From NCBI RefSeq assembly GCF_001620055.1, contig NZ_LQGY01000002.1, positions 19,265 through 83,264 of the forward strand: 64,000 nt of DNA, given 5' to 3'. This DNA is from Agromyces sp. NDB4Y10 (lineage in GTDB: Bacteria > Actinomycetota > Actinomycetes > Actinomycetales > Microbacteriaceae). Made by a program: the position numbers and the translations under genes. The notes under the pieces were generated by a model. That model ran no database searches. It had not been told where the DNA came from and saw only the letters and a list, made by a program, of their open reading frames with translations. Below are positions 44,799-53,866 of this stretch, in pieces (the first letter of the stretch is position 1; each line of letters starts with the position of its first letter).

Positions 44799-46676
44799 AT
44801 GGCCAGCGGCATCCGCCTCGTTCGTCGCTACCCGGTCGTCGCGCTCACCGTCGCGATCGGGCTCGTCGGCGCGATGCTCGCGCTCGCCGGGGCGGGCTGG
44901 CTGGTCGCCTGGATCTTCAGCGGCTACGCGCTCGCGATCGCGGCGTGGCAGGCCGTCGGCATGGTCCGCGACCTGCTCCGCGGCCACTGGGGCCTCGACG
45001 TGCTCGCGGTCACGGCGATCATCGCGACGGTCGTGGTGGGGGAGTACGTGGCCGCCCTCATCGTCGTGCTCATGCTCACGGGTGGCGAGGCGCTCGAGGA
45101 CTACGCGGGCCGCCGCGCCAAGCGCGAGCTCGACGCGCTGCTCGCGCGGGCCCCGCAGCGCGCGCACCGGGTCGTCGACGACCACTTCGTCGACGTGCCC
45201 ATCGACGAGGTGCGCCCGGGGGACGTGCTGCTCGTGCGCCCGAGCGAGATCGTGCCGGTCGACGGCACGCTGCGCTCGGCCGAGACCGCGGTCGACGAGT
45301 CCTCGATCACGGGCGAGAGCCTGCCCGTCGAGAAGCGGGCCGGCGACGACCTGCTGAGCGGGTCGGTGAACGGGCACGTCGCCGTGCAGATGACCGCGAC
45401 CGCCCGTGCCGCCGACAGCCAGTACCAGCAGATCGTGGCGCTCGTCGCCGAGGCGGCCGCGAGCAAGGCCCCGGTGGTGCGCCTCGCCGACCGCTACGCG
45501 GTGCCGTTCACGGCGTTCTCCCTGCTCCTCGCGGGCGTCGCCTGGTGGGTGTCGGGCGACCCGGTGCGCTTCGCCGAGGTGCTCGTGCTCGCGACGCCCT
45601 GCCCGCTGCTCATCGCCGCCCCCGTGGCGTTCATGGGCGGGATGAGCCGCGCGGCCCGGAACGGCGTGATCGTCAAGGGCGGGGGCGTGCTCGAGCAGTT
45701 GGCGCGCGCTCGCACGGCCGTGTTCGACAAGACCGGCACCCTGACGCACGGGTCGCCCGAGCTCGTCGCCGTGCGACCCGAGGCGGGCTTCGACGCCGAC
45801 GAGCTGCTCGCCCTCGTCGCGTCGGCCGAGCAGTACTCGTCGCACGTGCTCGCGGCCTCGATGATCGACGCGGCGACCGAACGCGGGCTCCGCCTGTCCG
45901 AAGCGGATGCCGCACGCGAGGCGGCGACGAACGGCGTGGTCGCCCGCATCCGGGGCCGCGAGGTCGTGGTCGGCAAGTTCGCGTTCGTGCTCGAGCACGC
46001 GCCGGAGGCGCGGCGCACGCCCATCGCGCCTGGCGAGCTCGCCGTGTACGTGGCCGTCGACGGTCGGTACGCCGGCGCGCTGCTCGCGCGCGACCGGCTC
46101 CGCGACGACGCACGGGAGACCCTGGCCCGGCTCGAGGCGCTCGGCGTGACCCACACGATGATGCTGACCGGTGACGCGCAGGCGACCGCCGACCACATCG
46201 CGGCCGAGCTCGGCATCGAGCGCGTCCGGGCGGAGTGCCTGCCGGCCGACAAGGTCCAGGAGGTCGCCGCGATCACCGAGCGGCCCGTGATCATGGTCGG
46301 CGACGGCGTGAACGACGCCCCGGTGCTGGCGGCGGCCGACGTCGGCATCGCGATGGGGGCGCGGGGCGCGACGGCGGCGAGCGAGTCCGCCGATGCCGTG
46401 ATCCTCGTCGACGACGTCTCACGGACGGCGAAGGCCGTCGAGATCGGGCGAGACACCGTGCGCATCGCCCTGCAGAGCATCTGGCTCGGCATCGTGGTGA
46501 GCGTGGGACTGATGGTGGTCGCGGCGTTCGGCTACATCCCCGCGACCGCGGGCGCCCTGCTGCAGGAGTTCGTCGACCTCGCGGCGATCCTCGCGGCGCT
46601 CCGCGCCATCGGCGGCCGGCGCGATGCGGCGTCGACGGTGGCGGCGGCGGCCCGGGTCGGCGCGACCGCCCGCTGA
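44799..46676 (+). CDS. P1B-type (heavy-metal) ATPase without N-terminal metal-binding domain
   Basis: 625 residues from the ATG at 44799 (ATG at 44790 also in frame). Membrane helices cover about 10-110, 245-300 and 570-610. The actuator motif is SSITGESLPVEK, the phosphorylation site DKTGTLTHGSPE, and the hinge GDGVNDAPVLAAADVGIAMG. The ion-path motif is TPC (VLATPCPLLIAAP) rather than CPC, and the nucleotide-domain HP pair of metal ATPases reads SHVLA, with Val for Pro. No HMA domain or His tail is present. Transport of a divalent metal outward is inferred, but the specificity is unassigned. Confidence 0.85.
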   Translation: MASGIRLVRRYPVVALTVAIGLVGAMLALAGAGWLVAWIFSGYALAIAAWQAVGMVRDLLRGHWGLDVLAVTAIIATVVVGEYVAALIVVLMLTGGEALEDYAGRRAKRELDALLARAPQRAHRVVDDHFVDVPIDEVRPGDVLLVRPSEIVPVDGTLRSAETAVDESSITGESLPVEKRAGDDLLSGSVNGHVAVQMTATARAADSQYQQIVALVAEAAASKAPVVRLADRYAVPFTAFSLLLAGVAWWVSGDPVRFAEVLVLATPCPLLIAAPVAFMGGMSRAARNGVIVKGGGVLEQLARARTAVFDKTGTLTHGSPELVAVRPEAGFDADELLALVASAEQYSSHVLAASMIDAATERGLRLSEADAAREAATNGVVARIRGREVVVGKFAFVLEHAPEARRTPIAPGELAVYVAVDGRYAGALLARDRLRDDARETLARLEALGVTHTMMLTGDAQATADHIAAELGIERVRAECLPADKVQEVAAITERPVIMVGDGVNDAPVLAAADVGIAMGARGATAASESADAVILVDDVSRTAKAVEIGRDTVRIALQSIWLGIVVSVGLMVVAAFGYIPATAGALLQEFVDLAAILAALRAIGGRRDAASTVAAAARVGATAR

Positions 46677-46730
46677 CACCTGCGCCTGCGGGAACGAGGT
46701 CACGGACGGGTAACGACCTCTTGCGCCGGA

Positions 46731-46757
46731 GTTTGTTCGTAAGGTTTACTAACAAAC
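46731..46757. promoter_or_regulatory. Palindromic operator abutting the ROK regulator start
   Basis: A 27-bp palindrome: GTTTGTT.GTAA and TTAC.AACAAAC around GGT, one mismatch pair per arm. It ends at the base before the GTG and overlaps TTTACT/TAAGGT, the only plausible -10 boxes (TTGCGC at 46721-46726 as -35). The A/T-rich arms resemble NagC/XylR-type ROK sites, so autorepression is expected. Confidence 0.75.
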
Positions 46758-47957
46758 GTGACCGCAACGGAGACCACCCCGGCCCAGCAGCCCCAGGCGC
46801 CCGCCACGAGCGCGACGGCTCCGCTGTTCGCGGGCCGGGCGCTCCGGGCGTCCGGCAAAGTGCTCCCCGAGCACGCCCGCAGCCACAACCGCTCGCTCGT
46901 GCTCCAGACGCTGTACACCCAGGGCGCGCAGAGCCGGGCCGATGTCGCCCGCGAGACCCGCCTCACGCGCGTCACGGTCTCCGACCTCGTCGCCGAACTC
47001 ATCGCCGAGGGGCTCGTCGTCGAGCTGGGCCAGCGCGAGGACGCCCGCCCGGGCAAGCCCGCGACCCTCATCGACGTCGACCGGGCCGGGTTCCACGTGG
47101 TGGCCCTCGACCTCTCCGAGCACACCCGCTTCCGGGGCGCCGTGCTCGACCTCGACGGCGGCATCGTCGCGCGCGCCGAGGTCGCGCTCGACGGGGCGAC
47201 CGGCGAGCGCGCGGTCGAGCTCATCGTCGAACTGCTCGACGGGCTCCTCGCCCTGACGACCGCGCGCGTGCTCGGCATCGGCGTCGGCTCGCCCGGTGTC
47301 GTCGAGCCGAACGGCGTGGTCCGCTCCGCGCCGAACCTCGGCTGGACCGACCTGCCGCTGCAGGAGCGGCTGACCGCCGCCTTCCACCTGCCCGTGCACG
47401 TCGCCAACGACGCCAACGTCGCCGTGCTCGCCGAGCACGCGACCGCGCCCGGCGACCTCATCCTCGTGAAGGTGGGCCACGGTGTCGGCGCCGGCCTCAT
47501 CGTCGGCGGCCGCCCCGTGCTCGGCGCCGGCTCCGCCGCGGGCGAGATCGGCCACGTCGTCGTCGGCACCGACGGCGGGCCGCGCTGCGCGTGCGGCAAG
47601 CACGGATGCCTCGAGTCGTGGCTCGCCGTGCCCCGGCTCACCGCCGAGCTCGAACGGCTCGGCACGACGGATGCCGCGGCATCCGCTCGCGAAGAGACCC
47701 TGCGGGAGGCCGGCCGACGTCTCGGCATCGTGCTCGCCCCCGTCGTCGGTGCGCTGAACCTCTCCGAGGTCGTGCTCAGCGGACCGACGGAACTGCTTGA
47801 CGGACCGTTGCTCGAGGCGGCCGTCGAGACGCTCCGGAACCGGACCATGGCGGAACACCACCGCGATCTGAGGCTCCGGATGACGGCGCACGGGCAGGAC
47901 ATCGTCCTGCGCGGCGCGGCCGTCATGGTCCTGTCCGGGCAGCTCGGGGTCTCGTAG
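46758..47957 (+). CDS. ROK family transcriptional repressor of the amino-sugar operon
   Basis: 399 residues. A winged HTH (about 40-90: NRSLVLQTLYTQGAQSRADVA, LTRVTVSDLVAELIAEGLVVE) precedes a ROK sugar-binding domain with the Zn motif CACGKHGCLE, GEIGHVVVGTDGG and GVGAGLIVGGRPVLG. It is a NagC/XylR-type repressor, released by a sugar or sugar phosphate. The GTG start directly abuts its palindromic operator. Genes for uptake and degradation of N-acetylglucosamine-type sugars follow in the same direction, so the inducer is probably GlcNAc, GlcNAc-6P or chitobiose (inference). Confidence 0.9.
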   Translation: MTATETTPAQQPQAPATSATAPLFAGRALRASGKVLPEHARSHNRSLVLQTLYTQGAQSRADVARETRLTRVTVSDLVAELIAEGLVVELGQREDARPGKPATLIDVDRAGFHVVALDLSEHTRFRGAVLDLDGGIVARAEVALDGATGERAVELIVELLDGLLALTTARVLGIGVGSPGVVEPNGVVRSAPNLGWTDLPLQERLTAAFHLPVHVANDANVAVLAEHATAPGDLILVKVGHGVGAGLIVGGRPVLGAGSAAGEIGHVVVGTDGGPRCACGKHGCLESWLAVPRLTAELERLGTTDAAASAREETLREAGRRLGIVLAPVVGALNLSEVVLSGPTELLDGPLLEAAVETLRNRTMAEHHRDLRLRMTAHGQDIVLRGAAVMVLSGQLGVS

Positions 47958-48026
47958 AGGCCCACCCCGCACCACGGGTGGACGCACCCCGCCCCACCCC
48001 ACGTCCCATCGAAAGGAACCCCAGCA

Positions 48027-49292
48027 ATGAGGAAACTCGGCATCGCGGCGCTCGGCGCCGCTGCTGCGCTCACCCTCGCCGGCTGCGCCACGACCGGAAG
48101 CGACGTCGCCTCCGACGAGGGCGCCGAGATCCGCGTCTGGCTCGTCGGCACCGACACGCCCGACGCCGCGCGCGACTACCTGGTCGAGACGTTCGAGGAG
48201 GAGCACCCCGGCTCCACGCTGGTCATCGAGGAGCAGTCGTGGGACGGCCTGGTCGACCGCCTGACCACGAGCCTGTCCGGCTCCGACAGCCCCGACATCG
48301 TCGAGGTCGGCAACACCCAGGCCGCGGCGTTCACCTCGGCAGGCGCGTTCCTCGACCTCACCGAGCACTACGACGAGCTCGGCGGCGACGACCTCCTGCC
48401 CGGCTTCGTCGAGGCAGGCTCGTACGACGGCAAGTTCTACGCCGCACCGCTCTACTCCGGTTCGCGGCTCGTGTTCTACAAGAAGGACGCCCTCGAGGCG
48501 GCCGGCCTCTCGGTGCCCGGCGACCTCGACGAGTACATCGCCAACGGCGAGGCGCTCGCCGAGGCGAACCCGGGCAAGTCGGGCATCTGGTGGCCCGGCC
48601 AGGACTGGTACAACGCCCTGCCCTACATCTGGGAGAACGGCGGCGAGGTCGCGGTTCCGGACGGCGACCAGTGGGATGCGCAGCTCTCCAGCGACGAGTC
48701 GGTCGCCGGGCTCGAGCAGGTGCAGCAGGTCATGACCAACGCCTCGCTCGCGCCGAAGGACGGCAACGAGACCAACCCGCAGGTCGGCTACTGCGACGGC
48801 ACCACCCTGCAGCTGTCGGCCCCGAGCTGGGTCAAGTGGTCGATCCTCGCGCCGGCCGACGCCGAGACCCCGGGCTGCCCCGAGGAGGAGGCCAACCTCG
48901 GCGTCTACGCCCTGCCGGGCAAGGACGGCGGCGCCGCGCAGGTCTTCGCGGGCGGCTCGAACATCGGCATCTCGGCGAAGTCGAAGCACCCGGAGCTCGC
49001 GCTCGACGCGATGAAGATCATCCTGTCCGAGGAGTTCCAGACCATCTACGGCGAGAACGGCCTCGTTCCGGCCAAGCTCTCGCTCGCCGACACCCTCGGC
49101 ACCGACGAGGTCGCGCAGGCGATCGCGGCGGCCGCGGGCAACGCCAAGCTCACCCCGGCGTCGCCGAAGTGGGCCGACGTGGAGGCCGCCGGCATCCTGC
49201 AGGACCTCTTCGTCAAGATCGCGCAGGGCGGCGACGTCCAGGCGCTCGCCGAGGAGGCCGACCAGAAGATCGAGGACATCCTCAACGGCTGA
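48027..49292 (+). CDS. ABC sugar-transporter solute-binding lipoprotein (family 1), chitobiose/GlcNAc type
   Basis: 421 residues. A lipoprotein signal peptide (MRKLGIAALGAAAALTLAGCATTG, lipobox LAGC, Cys at about 20) anchors it outside the membrane. The mature part shows the family-1 pattern: IRVWLVGTDTPDAARDYLVETFEEEHPG, TTSLSGSDSPDIVEVGNTQAAAF, FYAAPLYSGSRLVFYKKDALEAAGL, VFAGGSNIGISAKSKHPELALDAMKII. AAAGGAA precedes the ATG. Its position next to permeases, a GH3 hexosaminidase and nagB suggests chitobiose or GlcNAc as ligand. Confidence 0.9.
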   Translation: MRKLGIAALGAAAALTLAGCATTGSDVASDEGAEIRVWLVGTDTPDAARDYLVETFEEEHPGSTLVIEEQSWDGLVDRLTTSLSGSDSPDIVEVGNTQAAAFTSAGAFLDLTEHYDELGGDDLLPGFVEAGSYDGKFYAAPLYSGSRLVFYKKDALEAAGLSVPGDLDEYIANGEALAEANPGKSGIWWPGQDWYNALPYIWENGGEVAVPDGDQWDAQLSSDESVAGLEQVQQVMTNASLAPKDGNETNPQVGYCDGTTLQLSAPSWVKWSILAPADAETPGCPEEEANLGVYALPGKDGGAAQVFAGGSNIGISAKSKHPELALDAMKIILSEEFQTIYGENGLVPAKLSLADTLGTDEVAQAIAAAAGNAKLTPASPKWADVEAAGILQDLFVKIAQGGDVQALAEEADQKIEDILNG

Positions 49293-49305
49293 TCCCGTTC
49301 CGACC

Positions 49306-49342
49306 GGGTGCGGCCGCGCAGCATGGCTGCGCGACCGCACCC
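49306..49342 (+). terminator. Strong hairpin 1 after the solute-binding protein gene
   Basis: 17-bp arms with one mismatch (GGGTGCGG and CGCGCAGC paired with their complements) around ATG, 13 bp after the stop. It can stop part of transcription or protect the 3' end, keeping binding-protein mRNA above permease mRNA. Confidence 0.65.
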
Positions 49343-49354
49343 GCCCTCCAGGCC

Positions 49355-49391
49355 CCGGGCCGGCAGCCGCCCACACACGCTGCCGGCCCGG
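49355..49391 (+). terminator. Strong hairpin 2 after the solute-binding protein gene
   Basis: Perfect 13-bp arms CCGGGCCGGCAGC/GCTGCCGGCCCGG around an 11-nt loop, 12 bp after hairpin 1 and 50 bp before the first permease gene. Confidence 0.65.
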
Positions 49392-49441
49392 AACCATGAG
49401 CGGGCCCCGCCCGCGGCATCCGTCGACTGCAGGAGAACCCC

Positions 49442-50437
49442 ATGACCACCACCGACAGCGGCCCGCCCCCGGTCGTCAGCTCGGTCGACGGCGAACGGCT
49501 CGCCGCGCCGCAGCCCGCGCCCCGGCGATCGCCCCGGCGTCGTCGGCCCACGGGCGGACTCACCCCGTACGCCCTCCTCGTGCCGGCCTCGATCGTGCTC
49601 GCCGCGATCGTCGGCTGGCCCCTCGTCCAGCTGCTCGTCACGTCGATGCAGGAGTTCGGCCGGGCGCAGGTCTTCGGCGCCCCGCCCGAGTGGGTGTGGT
49701 TCGACAACTACGTGTCGGTCCTCACCGATCCCGCCTTCTACGCGGTGCTCGGCCGCAGCCTCGTGTTCGCCGCGGCGTGCGTCGTCATCACGATGCTGCT
49801 CGGCACCCTCATCGCCCTGCTCCTGCAGCGGCTGCCGAAGGGCTTCCGCCTGCTGCTCTCGCTCGGGCTGCTGCTCGCGTGGGCGATGCCGCCGCTGTCG
49901 GCGACGATCGTGTGGGGCTGGATGTTCGACACCGACTACGGCGTCGTCAACTCCGTGCTGGTGAACGCGTTCGGCCTCGAGCAGTACACGCAGCACTCGT
50001 GGCTCATCGAGCCCCTGAGCTTCTTCCTCGTCGCGGGCGTCATCATCGTCTGGGGCGCGGTGCCGTTCGTCGCATTCGCCCTCTACGCCGGGCTCACCCA
50101 GGTGCCCGACGAGGTGCTCGAAGCCGCGCAGCTGGACGGGGCGGGCGGGTTCAGCCGCTTCCGGCTCATCGTGTTCCCGTACCTCAAGCCGATCTTCCTC
50201 ATCACGACGATCCTGCAGATCATCTGGGACCTGAAGGTGTTCACCCAGATCTTCGCGCTGCAGGACATCGGCGGCATCCGCGAGCAGACCAACACGCTCG
50301 GCGTGTACATCTACCAGGTGTCGATCGCCGGCGGCGACTTCGGCACCGGCGGCGCGATCGCCGTCATCACCGCGATCATCCTCATGTCCATCTCGCTCTA
50401 CTACGTGCGTCAGACCGTCAAGGAGGAGGAGCTGTGA
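49442..50437 (+). CDS. ABC sugar permease 1 (MalF type)
   Basis: 331 residues, an N-terminal Arg/Pro-rich tail and six membrane helices. The cytoplasmic EAA loop reads LTQVPDEVLEAAQLDGAGGFSRFRLIVFPYLKPI (about 220-252), which docks the ATPase. Preceded by CAGGAG. It overlaps permease 2 by 4 bp (GTGA). A DasB/NgcF-type component is likely from context. Confidence 0.92.
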   Translation: MTTTDSGPPPVVSSVDGERLAAPQPAPRRSPRRRRPTGGLTPYALLVPASIVLAAIVGWPLVQLLVTSMQEFGRAQVFGAPPEWVWFDNYVSVLTDPAFYAVLGRSLVFAAACVVITMLLGTLIALLLQRLPKGFRLLLSLGLLLAWAMPPLSATIVWGWMFDTDYGVVNSVLVNAFGLEQYTQHSWLIEPLSFFLVAGVIIVWGAVPFVAFALYAGLTQVPDEVLEAAQLDGAGGFSRFRLIVFPYLKPIFLITTILQIIWDLKVFTQIFALQDIGGIREQTNTLGVYIYQVSIAGGDFGTGGAIAVITAIILMSISLYYVRQTVKEEEL

Positions 50438-51351
50438 GCGCCCTCGTCGCCCCCGGGACGCAGCCGGCCGCGTCCGGCCGCCCCGCCGGTCGGCCCGCCG
50501 CATCCCGGCGCCGCCGCATCCGCCCGTCGACCATCGGCTGGAGCGCCCTCTCGGTCGTGCTGTTCGCGCTGTTCGCGTTCCCCGTCTACTGGATGGTCAA
50601 CACGTCGTTCCAGCCGAACAACGAGATCCGCGGCACCGACATCCACTTCTGGCCCGACAACTTCACGCTGCGCAATTACGCGACGGTGCTTTTCGACCCG
50701 GGTCGCACGCCGTTCGCCCCCGCTGCCCTGAACTCGCTCATCGTGACGCTCACGACCGTCGCGGTCGCGCTGATCTTCGCGTTCCTCGCGGCTCTCGCGG
50801 TCACCCGCTTCCGGTTCAAGAGCCGCCGGACGTTCATCATCGTGATCCTCGTCGTGCAGATGATCCCCGGCGAGGCGATGATCGTCTCGATCTTCCGCGT
50901 CATCGACGGATGGCAGCTGCTGAACACCCTCATCGGCCTCACGATCGTGTACGTCGCCACGGTGCTGCCGTTCACGATCTGGACCCTGCGGGGTTTCGTG
51001 AACGGCGTCCCCGCCGAACTCGAGGAAGCTGCAATGATCGACGGATGCTCTCGTTCCGGCGCCTTCTGGCGGGTCACGTTCCCGCTGCTCGCCCCGGGCC
51101 TCGTGGCGACGGGCGTGTTCGGCTTCATCCAGGCGTGGAACGAGTTCGTGATCGCGCTCGTACTGAACGCGCGACCCGAGATGATGACGCTGCCGGTGTG
51201 GCTGCGCACCTTCCTCGTCGCCAACGGCACCACGAACTGGGCGGCGATCATGGCGGGCTCGACGCTCATGGCGATCCCCGTGATCGTGTTCTTCCTGATC
51301 GTGCAGGGACGCATGACCAGCGGCCTCGTGAGCGGGGCGGTGAAGGGGTGA
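50434..51351 (+). CDS. ABC sugar permease 2 (MalG type)
   Basis: 305 residues, six helices, EAA loop VNGVPAELEEAAMIDGCSRSGAFWRVTFPLLAPG (about 190-223). The GTG start overlaps permease 1, with AGGAGGAG just upstream. No ABC ATPase gene follows, so this importer must use one encoded elsewhere, as actinobacterial sugar importers do with MsiK. Confidence 0.92.
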   Translation: MSALVAPGTQPAASGRPAGRPAASRRRRIRPSTIGWSALSVVLFALFAFPVYWMVNTSFQPNNEIRGTDIHFWPDNFTLRNYATVLFDPGRTPFAPAALNSLIVTLTTVAVALIFAFLAALAVTRFRFKSRRTFIIVILVVQMIPGEAMIVSIFRVIDGWQLLNTLIGLTIVYVATVLPFTIWTLRGFVNGVPAELEEAAMIDGCSRSGAFWRVTFPLLAPGLVATGVFGFIQAWNEFVIALVLNARPEMMTLPVWLRTFLVANGTTNWAAIMAGSTLMAIPVIVFFLIVQGRMTSGLVSGAVKG

Positions 51352-51356
51352 GCACC

Positions 51357-52883
51357 ATGACCACGGATGCCGCGACCGGCGACCTGCGCCGCGACATCCT
51401 GACCACGCTGCTACCCGGATTCACGGGGCCGACGGCGCCCGAGTGGCTGCTCGGCCTGCTCGCCGAAGGGCTCGGGGGAGTGTGCCTGTTCGCCACGAAC
51501 GTGCGCACGCCCGGCCGGCTCCGCCAGCTCACCGCGAGCCTGCGCGCCGCGAACCCGCACGCCGTCGTGGCCATCGACGAGGAGGGCGGCGACGTCACCC
51601 GGCTCTTCGCCGACCGTGGTGCGCCGTACCCGGGCAACGCCGTGCTCGGCCGCATCGACGACGAGTCCCTGACGCGCGAGATCGGCCGCGCCGTGGGCGA
51701 CGCCCTCGTCGAGGTCGGGTGCACCATGACGTTCGCACCCGACGCCGACATCAACTCGAATCCGCTGAACCCGGTGATCGGCGTCCGCAGCTTCGGCGCG
51801 ACCCCCGCGCTCGTCGCCCGGCACACCGCCGCGTGGATCGAGGGCGTGCAGTCGACGGGCATCGCCGCGAGCGCCAAGCACTTCCCGGGCCACGGCGACA
51901 CCGCGACCGACTCGCACCTGGCGCTGCCCGTCGTCGACCTGCCGCTCGAGCGGCTCCGCGAGCGCGAGCTGGCACCGTTCCGCGCGGCGATCGCGGCCGG
52001 CACGCGCACGATCATGACCTCCCACATCCTGCTGCCGCAGCTCGACGCGGAGCAGCCCGCCACCCTGTCTCCCCGCATCCTGCACGGCCTGCTCCGCGGG
52101 GAGCTGGGCTTCGAGGGCGTCATCGTCTCCGACGCGCTCGACATGGCCGGGGCGAGCGGCGTGCACGGCATCCCCGAGGCGGCCGTGCGCGCACTCGCCG
52201 CCGGCTGCGACCTCCTGTGCATCGGCACGGGCAACACCGCCGACCAGCTCGCCGAGATCGTCGCGGCGATCGAGGCCGCGATCGAGGCCGGCCGCCTGCC
52301 GGCCGAACGGGTGGCGGATGCCGCGGCCCGCGTCCGGGCGCTCGCACCGGCGTCCGACGCCGAGTCGGGAGCCGACACGAGCGCCGGCCTGCCCGCCGAC
52401 CTCGGCGCGCGCATCGCGTCGTCGTTCCACGAGGCGCCCGGCGCCCTCGAGCGCCTCGCGGGTGCGGGGCGCCTCGGCACCGTCGTGCGCATCGACACGG
52501 CGGCGAACATCGCCGTGGGCGAGGTGCCGTGGGGGCCGTTCGCCCTCGTCGCCGCTCCCGACCCGAGCCGCCCGGCGCCGGCCTGGCTGACGGATGCCGC
52601 GATCGTGCCGGTCGACGCGTCGACGCCGCTCGCCGACCCGACCGGCCTCGCCGGGCCCGTGCTCGTCGTGGGCAAGGACCTGCACCGGCATCCGTTCGCC
52701 GTCGACGCGATCGAGCGCCTGCGCGCGGTGCGCGACGACGTCGTGACCGCCGACCTGGGCTGGCCGAGCGATGACCTCGCCCTCGCCGACGTGGCGACGT
52801 TCGGTGCGTCGCGGTCGGTCGCCGAGGCGTTCGCCGAGCGCATCGACGGTGCCCTGCGCACGACCCCGGCGGAGGCCTCGTGA
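51357..52883 (+). CDS. Beta-N-acetylhexosaminidase, glycoside hydrolase family 3 (NagZ-like)
   Basis: 508 residues from the ATG at 51357, which has AAGGGG 8 nt upstream (a GTG at 51348, overlapping the permease stop, is the alternative). The GH3 N-acetylglucosaminidase signature KHFPGHGDTATDSHLALPVVD is complete, with the His/Asp acid-base dyad; the nucleophile Asp is in VIVSDALDMAG. There is no signal peptide, so it acts in the cytosol, probably splitting imported chitobiose or GlcNAc glycosides. About 150 C-terminal residues lie beyond the barrel. Stop overlaps the kinase start by 4 bp. Confidence 0.9.
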   Translation: MTTDAATGDLRRDILTTLLPGFTGPTAPEWLLGLLAEGLGGVCLFATNVRTPGRLRQLTASLRAANPHAVVAIDEEGGDVTRLFADRGAPYPGNAVLGRIDDESLTREIGRAVGDALVEVGCTMTFAPDADINSNPLNPVIGVRSFGATPALVARHTAAWIEGVQSTGIAASAKHFPGHGDTATDSHLALPVVDLPLERLRERELAPFRAAIAAGTRTIMTSHILLPQLDAEQPATLSPRILHGLLRGELGFEGVIVSDALDMAGASGVHGIPEAAVRALAAGCDLLCIGTGNTADQLAEIVAAIEAAIEAGRLPAERVADAAARVRALAPASDAESGADTSAGLPADLGARIASSFHEAPGALERLAGAGRLGTVVRIDTAANIAVGEVPWGPFALVAAPDPSRPAPAWLTDAAIVPVDASTPLADPTGLAGPVLVVGKDLHRHPFAVDAIERLRAVRDDVVTADLGWPSDDLALADVATFGASRSVAEAFAERIDGALRTTPAEAS

Positions 52884-53866
52884 GGCTCGGCATCGACATC
52901 GGCGGCACGAAGACCGCGGCCGTCGCGATCGGCGACGACGGCGCCCTCAGCGACCAGGTGCGCATGCCCACGGGCTTCGGCGCCGACGCGGTCGTCGAGA
53001 CCGCGCTGCGCACGGTCGAGCGGATGTCGCAGCTCGCCGGCGTCGACGCGCATGCGTTCCACTCCATCGGCATCGGCATCCCCGGCTCGGTCGACAGCGC
53101 GACCGGCCGCGTCGCGCACGCCGTCAACCTGGGCCTCGAGGGCCTCGACCTGGGCCCGCGCCTGGCGGACCGCCTCGGCGTCGACGTGCGCGTCGAGAAC
53201 GACGTGAACGCCGCCGCGCTCGGCGCCCACCACCTGCTCGGCCTCGCCGACGGGCAGCGGGCGCACTCGATGGCCTACCTCAACCTCGGCACCGGGCTCG
53301 CGGCGGGCATCGTCCTCGACGGGCACCTGCTCCGCGGTCGCCGCGGCGTCGCGGGCGAGATCGGCCACATCCCCGTCGACCCGGCCGGTGCGCCCTGCCC
53401 GTGCGGCCAGCGCGGCTGCCTCGAGACCGTCGCGTCGGGGTCCGCGCTCGCCGCGATGTGGCCGAGCGAGCACAAGCATCCGAGCCTCGAGCTCTTCGAC
53501 CGGGCCGACGCCGGCGACGCCGCCGCGGTCGCCGTGCGCGACCGGTTCCTCACCGGCGTCGCATCGGCGGTGCGGCTGCTCGCGCTCACGACCGACGTCG
53601 ACGACATCGTCATCGGCGGCGGGCTCGCCGCGCTCGGCGACCGCCTGCTCGTCGGCACGCGGCGCGTGCTCGCCGACTGGACGGCCTCGTCGCCGTTCCT
53701 CGCCTCGCTCGACCTCGCGTCCCGCGTGCAGGTCATCCCGCGCGGCTTCCCCGCCGCGGCCGTCGGCGCCGCGCTCGTCGGCGACGAGCCGGCGCCATCC
53801 GGCGGAGCCGAACCGCTCCGCACGCCCGCGATCCAGGAGGAGGTGCCCGCATGGCCGAGGTCGTGA
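52880..53866 (+). CDS. ROK family sugar kinase, probably N-acetylglucosamine kinase
   Basis: 328 residues. ATP-binding LGIDIGGTKTAAVAIGDDG at the N-terminus, the catalytic Asp in VENDVNAAALGAHH, and GEIGHIPVDPAGAPCPCGQRGCLETVASG with the Cys-rich Zn site and the sugar-binding Glu-His pair. No HTH is present, which separates it from the ROK repressor at 46758. Placed between the hexosaminidase and nagB, with overlaps on both sides (4 bp and 16 bp), it should phosphorylate GlcNAc released by the GH3 enzyme. GlcNAc-6P then needs nagA (57699) before NagB. Confidence 0.9.
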   Translation: MRLGIDIGGTKTAAVAIGDDGALSDQVRMPTGFGADAVVETALRTVERMSQLAGVDAHAFHSIGIGIPGSVDSATGRVAHAVNLGLEGLDLGPRLADRLGVDVRVENDVNAAALGAHHLLGLADGQRAHSMAYLNLGTGLAAGIVLDGHLLRGRRGVAGEIGHIPVDPAGAPCPCGQRGCLETVASGSALAAMWPSEHKHPSLELFDRADAGDAAAVAVRDRFLTGVASAVRLLALTTDVDDIVIGGGLAALGDRLLVGTRRVLADWTASSPFLASLDLASRVQVIPRGFPAAAVGAALVGDEPAPSGGAEPLRTPAIQEEVPAWPRS

